DNA from: Nitrospina sp. LS_NOB
Lineage (GTDB): Bacteria; Nitrospinota; Nitrospinia; Nitrospinales; VA-1
NCBI GenBank assembly: GCA_001542995.1
Contig: LFLA01000007.1
Location: 62,001 to 126,000, forward strand
DNA: 64,000 bases
Direction of reading: 5' to 3'
The notes under the pieces are model-generated. The model searched no databases, was not told where the DNA came from, and worked only from the letters and a program-made list of their open reading frames with translations. Every line of letters starts with the position of its first letter. The first letter of the stretch is position 1. Both the position numbers and the translations under genes were made by a program. Of this stretch, positions 25,790 through 34,738 are shown piece after piece.

Positions 25790-26335
25790 ATGAGCGTAGA
25801 GCAAGAAATTTATAATATTGTCGATGAAAATGACCGCATAATAGGGCAGGCCACCCGGAAGCATATTCATCAAAATAAATTATTACACCGGTCCGTTCAT
25901 ATCCTGGTTTTTAATTCCAGAAAAGAATTGTTTGTGCAAAAGCGGGCTCTCTGTAAGGACGAAAACCCGGGACTCTGGGACACCTCATCGGCCGGGCATG
26001 TCGATGCCGGGGAATCCTATGATGATTGTGCCCATCGCGAACTGTGGGAAGAGCTTAACTTAAAGGCTGTTTTGAAGCCTTCCATTAAAATATCAGCCTG
26101 TCAGCAGACTTATGGGGAGCATGTTCAGGTTTATACTTGTATCACAGATGATGCGATTCGAATTAATCCGGAAGAAATCAGCGAAGGCGCGTTTTTCGAC
26201 CTGGTCCAAATTCAGGAAGAGCTATCCATAAACCCTGCCAAATTCACATCCTCATTTAAATTACTTTTTGATCAGATTTTGCTTAAAGAAAATTGCTTAG
26301 TGAATGAAAATGAATCTTCGGGAAAAATCAAATGA
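25790..26335 (+). CDS. Nudix hydrolase (YfcD/IDI-like)
   Basis: The 181-aa protein contains a full Nudix box, GHVDAGESYDDCAHRELWEEL, matching Gx5Ex7REUxEExGU except for a less regular end. It is preceded by HRSVHILVFNSRKELFVQKR and NPGLWDTSSAGH, as in isopentenyl-diphosphate isomerase-like Nudix proteins of the YfcD group. It hydrolyses a nucleoside diphosphate-linked or related compound. The next gene overlaps by 4 bp. Confidence 0.85.
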   Translation: MSVEQEIYNIVDENDRIIGQATRKHIHQNKLLHRSVHILVFNSRKELFVQKRALCKDENPGLWDTSSAGHVDAGESYDDCAHRELWEELNLKAVLKPSIKISACQQTYGEHVQVYTCITDDAIRINPEEISEGAFFDLVQIQEELSINPAKFTSSFKLLFDQILLKENCLVNENESSGKIK

Positions 26336-26949
26336 CCTCCTTTGATATTTTTGTTGCCGTTGTGCTCGGTTTTTGCCTGGTTTTCTCCTTAATGAAAGGG
26401 CTTGTGCGTGAGATATTCTCTCTTTTAGCATATGCTGGAGGATATCTAATGGCTGTCAAATATCAAGGCAGTGTTGCCGTGGTTTTGATGGAGAGTATTC
26501 CCAGCAAACCAATAGCCAAATTAGTAGCCTTTGCGGCTATTTATATAGTCACCGCAATTATCATCTCTCTCATGGGCAAGATTGCCAAAGGAATACTTTG
26601 GTCCGGAACCGATCTTTCGACCCTCGACAGGATTTTGGGTGGCGTTGTAGGTTTAGCCAGAGGCGTGGTCATTCTGGTTGCAATTACTTTTCCGTTGCAG
26701 TTCTTTCCTGAGGTGGCTAAAAAGTTCACAAAAGATTCATACACCGCTCCATATTTGGTAAAGGTTTTAGATTTTGATATGGAAGGGGTCAAAGAAAAAT
26801 TCAACGAGTTAAAAGAAATGAAAAAGTTGAAGGACACGTTTGATGATTTGAAGAAAAAACTGCCGGATAACGATAAACCCCTGGATCAGTATTCCCCCGA
26901 AGACCAGGAAAAATTAAATGAGATCCTAAAATCTGTTAATAAAAATTAA
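26332..26949 (+). CDS. cvpA: CvpA family membrane protein
   Basis: The 205-aa protein has four predicted TM helices with the CvpA pattern: FDIFVAVVLGFCLVFSLMKG, LVREIFSLLAYAGGYLMAV, LVAFAAIYIVTAIIISLMG and the conserved LDRILGGVVGLARGVVILVA. A charged C-terminal tail follows. CvpA proteins affect colicin V production, cell division or stress tolerance in different bacteria; the role here is not defined. Its start overlaps the Nudix stop. Confidence 0.85.
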   Translation: MTSFDIFVAVVLGFCLVFSLMKGLVREIFSLLAYAGGYLMAVKYQGSVAVVLMESIPSKPIAKLVAFAAIYIVTAIIISLMGKIAKGILWSGTDLSTLDRILGGVVGLARGVVILVAITFPLQFFPEVAKKFTKDSYTAPYLVKVLDFDMEGVKEKFNELKEMKKLKDTFDDLKKKLPDNDKPLDQYSPEDQEKLNEILKSVNKN

Positions 26950-26992
26950 CAGCTTTGACGGATCGGATGAATTGAAACTCCACCAATAAGAG

Positions 26993-27850
26993 ATGGCTAC
27001 AAAAATTAATTTTAATGGAGAAATTCATGATCACCTGAATATTTCAGTCTTGGACCACGGTTTCTTATTTGGCGACAGTGTTTATGAAGTGGTTAGCACT
27101 CTAAACAACCAGCCCTGCTTTTTAGATAAGCATCTGACTCGACTTTATGCTTCCGCGCAGGCGATCTCATTAAAGATACCGCATGATAAGGAATGGCTCC
27201 GGGAACATTTAGAAAATACACTGGTCGCATCGGGCAATGATGAATCTTATATAAGAATTATTGTCACCCGTGGAGTTGGTGAAATTACTATTGATCCCTC
27301 ATCCTGTGAACATCCCAATATAATTTTGATGGTGATGGATGTGACGGAGTATCCAAAATCCTTTTATGAAAAAGGAATTCGGGTTGCATTGGTTTCTATT
27401 AAAAGGAACCCGCACAATGCTTTGAATCCAAATGTTAAAACCGGGAATTACTTGAACAATGTTTTGGCAAAAATGGAGGCGGACAGGCTTGGGGCGCAGG
27501 ATGCCATCATGGTCAATCCATGGGGATATTTGACCGAAGGAACCACTAGTAACCTGTTCTTTGTTTGTGAAGGACATATCCTCACCCCTTCGTTGGATTG
27601 TGGAATTCTCTCAGGGATTACCCGAGAAATGGTGATTCAACTGGCTAAAGAAAACGGGTTTCATATGGAGGAAGGGAAATGGCCCGGCGAGGAACTTTAT
27701 AAAGCCGATGAAATATTCCTGACGGGAACCCTTAAAAGGGTGATGCCGGTTTCACATCTGGATGGACGGCCTGTTGGATTGGGGAAACCCGGGCCGATCA
27801 CTCTAAAACTCCTACGGCTTTATGACGGCCTATTAACAAAGAAAGTATAA
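26993..27850 (+). CDS. Class IV PLP aminotransferase (branched-chain or D-amino-acid type)
   Basis: The 285-aa protein carries the fold type IV features: VLDHGFLFGDSVYEVV, LTRLYASAQAI, YIRIIVTRGVGE, NVKTGNYLNNVLAKMEA (PLP Lys in the KTGNYL motif) and YLTEGTTSNLFFV. It could be a branched-chain aminotransferase, D-alanine aminotransferase or 4-amino-4-deoxychorismate lyase; the sequence alone does not decide. A second class IV gene, linked to a pabB-like gene, lies near 56.8 kb. Confidence 0.8.
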   Translation: MATKINFNGEIHDHLNISVLDHGFLFGDSVYEVVSTLNNQPCFLDKHLTRLYASAQAISLKIPHDKEWLREHLENTLVASGNDESYIRIIVTRGVGEITIDPSSCEHPNIILMVMDVTEYPKSFYEKGIRVALVSIKRNPHNALNPNVKTGNYLNNVLAKMEADRLGAQDAIMVNPWGYLTEGTTSNLFFVCEGHILTPSLDCGILSGITREMVIQLAKENGFHMEEGKWPGEELYKADEIFLTGTLKRVMPVSHLDGRPVGLGKPGPITLKLLRLYDGLLTKKV

Positions 27851-27855
27851 TCCTT

Positions 27856-28461
27856 GTGTCTCTACTAGTAGGCCTAACAGGCGGGATCGGTTCAGGAAAA
27901 AGTTTGGCTGCAAAAATTTTTGAGGAACTGGGCGCCCGCCTCATAGATGCTGATCAATTATGCAGGGATTTAGTCCGGCCGGGACAACCCGCATTAAATG
28001 AGATTGTCAGTTTTTTTGGTGGACTCATTTTGAATTCTACAGGGAATCTGGATCGGGAAAAGCTGGCCGAAATCATATTTCAGGATCCTGAAAAAAAATC
28101 TGCTTTAGAGGTAATTCTTCACCCAAAAGTTTTTGAGAAAGAACGGGAAATATATTTAAAAATCAGGACTGCAGACCCTTCTGCTATCGTCATCATTGAT
28201 GCGGCTCTCTTGATCGAATCTGGAAACCATAAGAATGTGGATAAGGTAATTGTCGTTAAATCCAGTGAGAAGTGCCAAGTTCAACGTATTCTGAGCCGGG
28301 GTTCCTTGAGCTACGACCAGGCTGTCGCCCGAATCAAAAATCAGATGAACCTTGAAGAAAAGAACAAATATGCGGACTTTATTCTGGACAATGAATCGAA
28401 ACCGGAGGATCTTAGGAAAAGGGTTCAAGAACTTTATGCCAAACTTCTTAAAATTACATAA
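27856..28461 (+). CDS. coaE: Dephospho-CoA kinase
   Basis: The 201-aa protein begins LLVGLTGGIGSGKSLAAKIF, the CoaE P-loop. LIDADQLCRDLVRPGQPAL and the acceptor-site HPKVFEKE follow, and then IIDAALLIESGNHKNVDKVIVV. It phosphorylates dephospho-CoA in the final step of CoA synthesis. The start is GTG at 27856, directly after the aminotransferase stop (5 bp gap). Length is normal. Confidence 0.92.
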   Translation: MSLLVGLTGGIGSGKSLAAKIFEELGARLIDADQLCRDLVRPGQPALNEIVSFFGGLILNSTGNLDREKLAEIIFQDPEKKSALEVILHPKVFEKEREIYLKIRTADPSAIVIIDAALLIESGNHKNVDKVIVVKSSEKCQVQRILSRGSLSYDQAVARIKNQMNLEEKNKYADFILDNESKPEDLRKRVQELYAKLLKIT

Positions 28462-28549
28462 AGAGCCGATAACTCAATAGTTTAGATATTTAGTTCTTGG
28501 GCTATAATACCGTTATATTCTTTAGAATATTATAATCGGACAATGAGAA

Positions 28550-29108
28550 ATGGCTGAAGACCAGGAAAAAGAGGAGCTATCCACCGATGAGGCGGCGGAA
28601 CTTGAACGCCTCCTAGAAGATACCGGTGGTGGGGAGGCTGAAGCAGGTGCTGAAGGGAAAACTCCAGAAAATTCTCGCGAACAAAAAGCTCCTGATGATT
28701 TCTGGCGGGGGAGTCCTGATCCTGGTCATCGGCGCAGGAGCATTTTTTTTCATGGGAGATAAGGAGGAAGAGGTGGTTCCTATTGAAGAACAGGTCGTCG
28801 AAGAGGAGATCACTGAAGAGGAGGAAGAGTTCAAAGTTAAAAAGGTCAATATTTACAATTTGGAACCTTTTTTTCTCCCTATTCTTGGTGAGGGTAAGGA
28901 AACAGGCCGATTCATATCTGTTTCCGCAAACCTCTTATTGAGTAATGCTGTATTGGACAAAGACCTTAACAAGGTACTTCCTCTGGTGAGAAAAAATATT
29001 TATAATATTCTTAGAAGAAAGCGGCCTGCCGATTTTACCCTTAGACAATCCCGAACCGAAGAGAGAATCAAAAGAGAAATTCTGACCGCCTCCAACGCCT
29101 CCCGTTAA
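28550..29108 (+). pseudogene. fliL: Flagellar basal-body protein FliL-like, frameshifted near the N-terminus
   Basis: The first frame (MAEDQEKEELSTDEAAELER) reads into an acidic linker. At an A-run (28658-28661) there is one A too many, after which the other frame continues as GKLQKILANKKLLMISGGGV with the single TM helix ILVIGAGAFFFMG. The periplasmic FliL domain follows (LEPFFLPILGEGKETGRFIS, SANLLLSNAV, NKVLPLVRKNIYNILRRK). FliL supports the flagellar stator. The protein also stops early (TASNASR), lacking the usual VYFTEFVIQ-like end. Without the frameshift an ATG-like restart at 28626 would lack the N-terminus. Pseudogene or sequence error. Confidence 0.7.
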
Positions 29109-29127
29109 TACGCAGCAGGTTCTGCAG

Positions 29128-29406
29128 ATGGGAACACATACGGAAAAACTCCAGCAGACCCTGCAAACCATGCCCAATGTTACGGCACAACAGGTTGATA
29201 AGGAGCGGCAACGGGATGACGAGTTGAAGCGTAGTCAGGTGCAGGATATGGATCCTACCCATTTCTTAGAAGAAACCGACCCTCAAACCCACGCCAAGAA
29301 ACGTGTTAGAGTCCGTAAGAAAAATCGGCCTTCCAATGAAGACGACAGTCCTGAACCACCCCTTCCCGAAGACCCTTATCGAGGGAAAATAAATATCGTT
29401 GCCTGA
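29128..29406 (+). CDS. Small flagellar-cluster protein of unknown function
   Basis: The 92-aa highly charged, Gln-rich protein (HTEKLQQTLQTMPNVTAQQV, DKERQRDDELKRSQVQDM, KKRVRVRKKNRPSNEDDSPE) has no TM helix. Short proteins of this composition are common between fliL-like genes and hook-length-control genes. The frame is open upstream to 29069, so the start is not certain. Role in flagellar assembly is inferred from context. Confidence 0.5.
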   Translation: MGTHTEKLQQTLQTMPNVTAQQVDKERQRDDELKRSQVQDMDPTHFLEETDPQTHAKKRVRVRKKNRPSNEDDSPEPPLPEDPYRGKINIVA

Positions 29407-29583
29407 CGCCCCTAACATTCCCCCTCTATCACACAACCCTTTGTAAATAAAGGATTTTTATCTATAATTCTGCGTCCCACAATATTATGATTGTGGATGA
29501 GAGGCGATCTGCCGATAAAGTAATAGGTCCTTTCGATTGGGGACTGCAGGACATTCAAACACCCACCTTCACCCAAAAACAGC
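29407..29583. other. Intergenic region upstream of the FliK-like gene
   Basis: This 177-bp spacer contains short A/T-rich stretches and a loose inverted pair (aaagg...cctttg) but no convincing terminator or promoter. No protein is visible. Confidence 0.3.
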
Positions 29584-30591
29584 ATGTTTGAGAATTTAAT
29601 CACCACGGGCAAGACAGCTCAGACAGAAAATTTGGCCGTTATAGAGAATTTGACCCATCAGGTCATGAAAATTCTTTCCGGGAAAGGCTCTAATCCGGCA
29701 ACCTTAAAATTCATCAGCCAACTGCAGACGGGCAAAATTTTTGATGCTGTATTTACGGGAAACATTCCTGGAGGAAAAGAGGTTTTATCCCTTGAGGGCA
29801 AAAAAGTCATTATTGAATTGCCCCGGGCACTCAAATTTGAAGGAAACAATGAACAAGAGAAGGCTACGAATGGATATGCAAGGGAATCAACGAGAGCTTC
29901 TTTAACTAAGGACCAGGCAATCAGGGTCCGTATAGAAAGTCCGGGGCCAAGGCCGACTTTGAAAATTATTTCACCTCCATTGCATAAAGACCTGCCCAAA
30001 AGCGAAGAAATTAAAACAAACCTGACCTCCAGAGGGAAAGCAATTTCCAGACAATTTGGGGTTCAAGAGTTTTCTCAAGCACCGGAAGCCCCAAACCGCT
30101 TGATAAATGCCACTGTCACCCGCATATTGGATTCCAAGTCCATTTTGGTTAATACAGGTAGCAAAAATGTTGTAGTACCAGTGGAAAATGTGGAATCACT
30201 TAAACCCGGGTCGCAGATCAGCCCATTGAGCTCCGGAAATAAAACCATCCAGTTATATGTTCGCAAGGATTCCTCAGATGAGGAGGCTGAAAATAAAAAT
30301 AAGAAAAACAGCCATAATGTCGCTTTTTTTCTGGATCTCTCCTTTCTGGGAAAAATCAAGATTAATGCACAGATAGGTCCGGAACGCCTTTCCGTAAAGA
30401 TTGATGCCGAAAGTGAAGAAATTGCAAACTTTATAAACAAAAAAGCTAATGGTTTTAAGGAGAAAATGAGCGAGCATGACATCGAAACATCGGTGGCGTG
30501 TTGTGCAATCTATAAGGCCAAACCGGCGAAAGACAGCCTTATCGAATTGCTGGTTAGTCAAAATACCTCACTGGTGAATATCAAGACATGA
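29584..30591 (+). CDS. Flagellar hook-length control FliK-like protein
   Basis: The 335-aa protein has a low-conservation N-terminal half rich in Lys, Ser and Asn. The C-terminal domain resembles FliK: FFLDLSFLGKIKINAQIGPE, then LSVKIDAESEEIANFINKKA and MSEHDIETSVACCAIYK. FliK measures hook length and switches export specificity through the FlhB C-terminus. The next gene overlaps by 4 bp (ATGA) and encodes an FlhB-tail-like protein, which supports the assignment. Confidence 0.6.
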   Translation: MFENLITTGKTAQTENLAVIENLTHQVMKILSGKGSNPATLKFISQLQTGKIFDAVFTGNIPGGKEVLSLEGKKVIIELPRALKFEGNNEQEKATNGYARESTRASLTKDQAIRVRIESPGPRPTLKIISPPLHKDLPKSEEIKTNLTSRGKAISRQFGVQEFSQAPEAPNRLINATVTRILDSKSILVNTGSKNVVVPVENVESLKPGSQISPLSSGNKTIQLYVRKDSSDEEAENKNKKNSHNVAFFLDLSFLGKIKINAQIGPERLSVKIDAESEEIANFINKKANGFKEKMSEHDIETSVACCAIYKAKPAKDSLIELLVSQNTSLVNIKT

Positions 30592-30863
30592 AACAGAACA
30601 GGACAAAATATTCTGCAGTATCTCTTTAATATGTTCGGGGCAGTGACCATGCGCCCAAAGTAAAGGCTAAAGGGCAAGGCTGGGTCGCTGAGAAAATCAT
30701 CGCTATGGCCCAGGAGCAAAATATCCCCATCAAAAAAGACAAGGACCTGATTGAGTTGCTGGAAAAGATAGATGTTGGCAAGGAAATTCCGGAATCATTG
30801 TATAAAGTAATCGCGGAACTTCTCGCCTGGGTCTATCACTTGAACAATGAATATCCGAAATAA
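30588..30863 (+). pseudogene. FlhB C-terminal-like protein (FhlB/YlqH type), in-frame TAA
   Basis: The frame starting ATG 30588 is coupled to the FliK-like stop. After the first 13 codons (MKQNRTKYSAVSL) it meets TAA at 30627-30629, then continues open as YVRGSDHAPKVKAKGQG, AEKIIAMAQEQNIPIKKD, LIELLEKIDVGKEIPESL and AELLAWVYHLNNEYPK. This is the FlhB cytoplasmic C-terminal domain found as a separate protein in many genomes. A change of a Lys codon (AAA) to TAA explains the break. With no good restart codon downstream the gene is probably inactive, unless this is a sequencing error. Confidence 0.7.
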
Positions 30864-30951
30864 CAACAGGCCTCATAAAATCTGATGTCATAAGAACAAT
30901 ATGTTTTGGGAGAAATAAAACCATGAAATACTGGCAGAGCCACGATTTGTC

Positions 30952-30980
30952 TTGACCTGATGTTTTGGCTTTGGTATCCT
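30952..30980 (+). promoter_or_regulatory. Sigma-70-like promoter candidate
   Basis: TTGACC (30952-30957) and TATCCT (30975-30980) are separated by 17 bp, near consensus. The site lies about 75 bp ahead of the transglycosylase frame, which starts a new unit after the flagellar genes. No experimental support. Confidence 0.45.
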
Positions 30981-31055
30981 TTGATTTCAACGCGTTACTT
31001 AGTTTTTTACTGGGAACGCGAAAGTAAATAAATTTGTCACTCGGCGGTCTTTTTT

Positions 31056-32654
31056 TTGGTCGCAAAAGGTATATTACAAAACAATTCTTTTAGAATAGAA
31101 AGTTGGCAATTGCTAAAATCTATTAGAATCCTCATTGCTTCCCTTGTCTTCTTGTCGGCCTCTTGGTTTCCTGTAAATTCAAGTGCCAGTCTCCCGCATG
31201 AAGTTCACACCCTGAGCAAATATCATTTCACCACCCCTCCCGGTCTTCAAAGCCAAGTTGAATTTTGGAAGAAGATCTACTCCGAGTACAGCACTAAACA
31301 TGCAGTGGTTCATGATATTAGAGACCTTGATATTATTTATGAAGTTGTCTATCTAGGGGAAAAGCCATTATCCCGAAGAGCGCGGGAGCGCAAGCTGAAG
31401 AAGATCAAAGCAAAATACAAGACTATTTTGCGCAAGATCGCAAAAACCAAAAATAAAGCGGGCTTGAAGGGTGAGAAAAAAAGAGTTTTTAAGTTGGTGA
31501 AAAATGACTTTTACAGAGCATCCAGGAATATACGCGCCCAACTCGGCCAAAAGGATAGATTCCGGGAAGGCATTGAACGATCAGGCCTGCATTTAAGGGA
31601 AATTCAAAGAATATTTAAGCAATACAAACTCCCCAAGGAACTGAGTGTCCTTCCGCATGTGGAATCCTCTTTTCAGATAGGGGCTTATTCAAGCGCAGGA
31701 GCGGCGGGAATCTGGCAGTTTACCCGTGGCACAGGTCGCTTGTTCATGCGCGTTGGGTATGATGTGGATGAGAGACGAGACCCGATACTGGCGACTTATG
31801 GCGCCGCAAAATTACTAAAAAAGAATTTTGAAAGCGTGGGTTCATGGCCTTTGGCAATTACAGCTTATAACCATGGTTTGCAGGGAATGAAGCGTGCAAA
31901 AAAAAGGTTTGGAAGTAACTTTGTCAAAATAGTAAACAACTATAAAAGCCGAACATTTGGTTTTGCCTCACAGAATTTTTATGCAGAGTTCCTTGCGGCG
32001 CTACACGTGGTCAAGAACCAGAATAAATATTTCCCTAATCTGGCTATAAAAAAACCGATCAAAAAGGTTTCCTTCAGGTTGCCGGACTATATCAACATTC
32101 GAACTGCGATGAGTCACTTTAAGATGTCGCGGGAAGAAATAGCAGAAGCAAACCCTGCTCTCAGGCGCCCGGTTTTAAATGGGGAAAAACGGATCCCAAG
32201 AGGATTTGTTTTCCAGGCCCCTGCTAGGAAGGTTAATAGTATGGTCGCTCGCTATGGCCAGATCCCACAAAAAGTGAAACATGGCAGTCAATTACGATCC
32301 AAGTGGTATACCGTCAGAAGAGGGGATACCCTGTCAGGAGTTGCTTTGCGTTTTGGGACAACGGTAAGATCCTTGAAGAGCTTCAACAATATAGGAAGGC
32401 GCAATCGCATTTATATCGGTCAGGTACTGCAATTACCAAGAGGGAAGACCCGGCGTCAGCCTTCATTCCGTTTGGCTAAACTGGATTCTAATAATGTTCG
32501 CGTAAAACTTGTGTCTTACAAAGTTCGAAGACACGACAATCTTTCCAAGATTGCAAAACGCTTTGACACTAATGTGAGGCATCTTACCCGCATTAACCGG
32601 TTTCGGAACCCTGACACCCTGTATCCAGGACAAAAAATAAAAGTTCCCGGTTAA
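31056..32654 (+). CDS. MltD-like lytic transglycosylase with two LysM domains
   Basis: The 532-aa protein has a signal-like hydrophobic stretch (ILIASLVFLSASWFPV), a basic helical region, and an SLT domain: LPKELSVLPHVESSFQIGAY (catalytic Glu in HVESSF), SSAGAAGIWQFTRGTGRLF, AAKLLKKNFESVGSWPLAITAYNHGLQG. Two LysM domains follow (WYTVRRGDTLSGVALRFGTT and SYKVRRHDNLSKIAKRFDTN). Such enzymes cleave peptidoglycan glycan strands from the periplasm. There is no ATG: the start could be TTG 31056 or a TTG near 31111. The TAA at 32652 separates it from a same-frame C-terminal module. Confidence 0.75.
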   Translation: MVAKGILQNNSFRIESWQLLKSIRILIASLVFLSASWFPVNSSASLPHEVHTLSKYHFTTPPGLQSQVEFWKKIYSEYSTKHAVVHDIRDLDIIYEVVYLGEKPLSRRARERKLKKIKAKYKTILRKIAKTKNKAGLKGEKKRVFKLVKNDFYRASRNIRAQLGQKDRFREGIERSGLHLREIQRIFKQYKLPKELSVLPHVESSFQIGAYSSAGAAGIWQFTRGTGRLFMRVGYDVDERRDPILATYGAAKLLKKNFESVGSWPLAITAYNHGLQGMKRAKKRFGSNFVKIVNNYKSRTFGFASQNFYAEFLAALHVVKNQNKYFPNLAIKKPIKKVSFRLPDYINIRTAMSHFKMSREEIAEANPALRRPVLNGEKRIPRGFVFQAPARKVNSMVARYGQIPQKVKHGSQLRSKWYTVRRGDTLSGVALRFGTTVRSLKSFNNIGRRNRIYIGQVLQLPRGKTRRQPSFRLAKLDSNNVRVKLVSYKVRRHDNLSKIAKRFDTNVRHLTRINRFRNPDTLYPGQKIKVPG

Positions 32655-33314
32655 GAGATTATTGATAACAAAGTTCCGTTGGCATCTAAAACTGTAAAGT
32701 CCCCAAACTTTAAATTAACGGTAGACCGCTCACAGGTTGCAAAATCCTCAAGAACCGCAAAAAAATCAACGAAAGTAAAAACAGAAAGAGCCGTTTCATC
32801 GGGTACCCTTAGAGTAGCCCGAAACTCCACTGATAGGATCAATCGAAATCGTCCCGCTTTCAAACCGGTATCGTTTTCTCCTGATGAAAATTCTGATTCG
32901 CGGATGGGCACCATCACTGTTGACTTTGATGAAACACTCAGCCATTACGCCGAGTGGTCGCTGCTTTCGGTAAGAGAATTGAGAAGGATAAACCGTATTG
33001 GAAAACAGGGTGATATATCGGTCAACGATAAGCTTCGCGTTAATTTTTCCAAGACTCTCCCCGACAAATTTGAAGAAAAAAGGCAGGAATACCATAAGGC
33101 CATTCAAGAAGACTTTTTCAATAATTACGAAATCAGCAAGTTGACCATTCGGAGTGTTGAAAAGGGTGAGATCTTATGGGAGATGCGCAACGAGAATTAC
33201 ACCATTCCTCTTTGGCTGTTGAACAGCTACAACTCTGATAAAGATATTAGGGCGCTTTCCGTTGGCGAGCCTATTGTCATTCCTGTCATTATTCCTAAAG
33301 ATAAAAACGCCTGA
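32655..33314 (+). pseudogene. C-terminal LysM-like module cut off from the transglycosylase by TAA
   Basis: The region is open in the same frame as the transglycosylase, right after its TAA. It encodes ITVDFDETLSHYAEWSLLSVRELRRIN, a LysM-like block, and an FFNNYEISKLTIRSVEKGEILWEM / IPLWLLNSYN module, both typical of the C-terminal extension of MltD-like enzymes. No ATG opens it; a TTG exists at 32679 with no ribosome-binding site. The simplest reading is one gene split by a nonsense change; partial readthrough is an alternative. Confidence 0.6.
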
Positions 33315-34083
33315 GTTTTATTTTTTTCCTGGAAAAATAATTCAACGCTGTATCAATAGCCACTAGATGAGCCTCTACCCGCACATCCATCGAAAAGCTT
33401 GTAGCGGTTTCTAATGTCAGGCACCTTCTGGTTCCTTTGAAGAAGGAATATAAAGCCATGGGCCACCAATCCATGGACTTGAAATCGGTTTCCTGAACCA
33501 TAATTCCTTCTTGCGCAGAGCGACCATCTATTTCTCCATTTAGATTTATCGGCATGATGCCTTTTACGGATTGTATGATTTTTTTACCCAAATGATCATC
33601 CTCTGGATGAGTACCCTTTTGATACAAATAGTATCCGGGACTCATGAAGTCTTCATGAAGCTCAATTGTCAGATCATAAGATTTGTCAAAAATAGATTTT
33701 GCAAATTCTACTTCATAGGGCGGGGCATCATGTTTGAATAGTCGATTCAAGTCTTTGCCTTCATGGTTCCCCCTGGAACCATATTCATAGCCATAAGGAT
33801 TCAAGCAGGGCAGAAAGGTTAACTCCCATTCATCTGCAAATTTTTCAAACCGGTTGTTTTCAAGAAAAGCACAGATCGTCTCCACACCCCCGGGCTCATC
33901 GCCATGAATTCCTGCTGAGATTAATGCCTTAAGCCGATTTCCTCCCCCCAGAATAAATTTAACCAGAGAATATTTCTTATCAGGTGTTTCTAAAGAATGG
34001 TTTGTGGCAATTCCATTTTCAATAGACAACTGCTTGCCTATTCTGGTAAAAATTATTTCAACATCATTCAGCGGAGAATTCAT
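33295..34083 (-). CDS. M14-family zinc carboxypeptidase / aspartoacylase-like
   Basis: The 262-aa protein has the M14 zinc site: ALISAGIHGDEPGGVET (HxxE), LTFLPCLNPYGYEYGSRG, HEGKDLNRLF (the Arg/Asn block), YDLTIELHEDFMSPGYYLY (third His ligand) and LTLETATSFSM with the catalytic Glu. It resembles the succinylglutamate desuccinylase/aspartoacylase-like or murein-peptide carboxypeptidase (MpaA-type) branch. The end overlaps the C-terminal LysM module by 20 bp on the opposite strand. Located next to a murein transglycosylase, it may act on wall peptides, but this is inference. Confidence 0.7.
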   Translation of the reverse strand: MNSPLNDVEIIFTRIGKQLSIENGIATNHSLETPDKKYSLVKFILGGGNRLKALISAGIHGDEPGGVETICAFLENNRFEKFADEWELTFLPCLNPYGYEYGSRGNHEGKDLNRLFKHDAPPYEVEFAKSIFDKSYDLTIELHEDFMSPGYYLYQKGTHPEDDHLGKKIIQSVKGIMPINLNGEIDGRSAQEGIMVQETDFKSMDWWPMALYSFFKGTRRCLTLETATSFSMDVRVEAHLVAIDTALNYFSRKKIKLRRFYL

Positions 34084-34091
34084 GACTTTTT

Positions 34092-34727
34092 CTAAACGGC
34101 CGTTTTTTCAGTAAAACCACATTCCTTTTCAATAACACATTTTTGGCAATCAAAGTTCTTGGCTGTGCAGGTGTATCTTCCATGAAGAATGAGATACCGG
34201 TGGGCATTTTTTAACCATTTCTCAGGAGTGACCTCTAAAAGTTTTAATTCTGTCGCCAATACAGTTTTTCCGGGGGCTAATCCCGTTCGGTTTGCCACTC
34301 GAAAAACATGAGTGTCTACAGCGATTGTAGGCTTGTCAAATCCCTCATTCAATACCACATTAGCCGTTTTGCGGCCTACGCCTGGCAGATGCTCCAGCTC
34401 TTCGCGGGACCCAGGAACCTGCCCATCATGTTTCTTCAGGAGAATTTTACAGGTATTTATAATATTTTTAGATTTAGCAGGGGCCAATCCTATGGGTTTG
34501 ATGATTCCTGCAAGCTTGGACTGCCCCAGAGCCAACATTTCGACCGGTGTGGGGCATGAGGAAAAAAGGGCGGGCGTAACTTTATTGACCGTTCGATCTG
34601 TCGATTGGGCACTCAAAATAACCGCAATCAGAAGCTCAAAATGATTTTTGAATACCAGTTCTGATTTTGCTTCAGAAAGGTTTCTAGCAAGCTTTTGGTA
34701 TAGGCGGTTTATATTAGGCTTATTAAT
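34092..34727 (-). CDS. nth: Endonuclease III, apparent ATT start codon
   Basis: The protein matches E. coli Nth across its length: HhH motif LPGVGRKTANVVLN with the catalytic Lys, IAVDTHVFRVANR with the catalytic Asp, and a C-X6-C-X2-C-X5-C iron-sulfur loop (CTAKNFDCQKCVIEKEC). The first in-frame ATG/GTG/TTG (34616, TTG) would delete NHFELLIAVI ahead of LSAQSTD, part of the fold. The open frame goes back to an ATT at 34727 that aligns with the E. coli start, with GAAGGA about 8 nt ahead, giving 211 aa, the E. coli length. It removes oxidised pyrimidines from DNA. Confidence 0.8.
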   Translation of the reverse strand: MNKPNINRLYQKLARNLSEAKSELVFKNHFELLIAVILSAQSTDRTVNKVTPALFSSCPTPVEMLALGQSKLAGIIKPIGLAPAKSKNIINTCKILLKKHDGQVPGSREELEHLPGVGRKTANVVLNEGFDKPTIAVDTHVFRVANRTGLAPGKTVLATELKLLEVTPEKWLKNAHRYLILHGRYTCTAKNFDCQKCVIEKECGFTEKTAV

Positions 34728-34738
34728 TTTCTAGTCCT

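Noticed and set aside
1294-32654. Stop-codon reassignment in this organism
   Set aside because: The internal stops are TAG, TGA and TAA, while many intact genes here end in each of the three; no single reassignment explains them.
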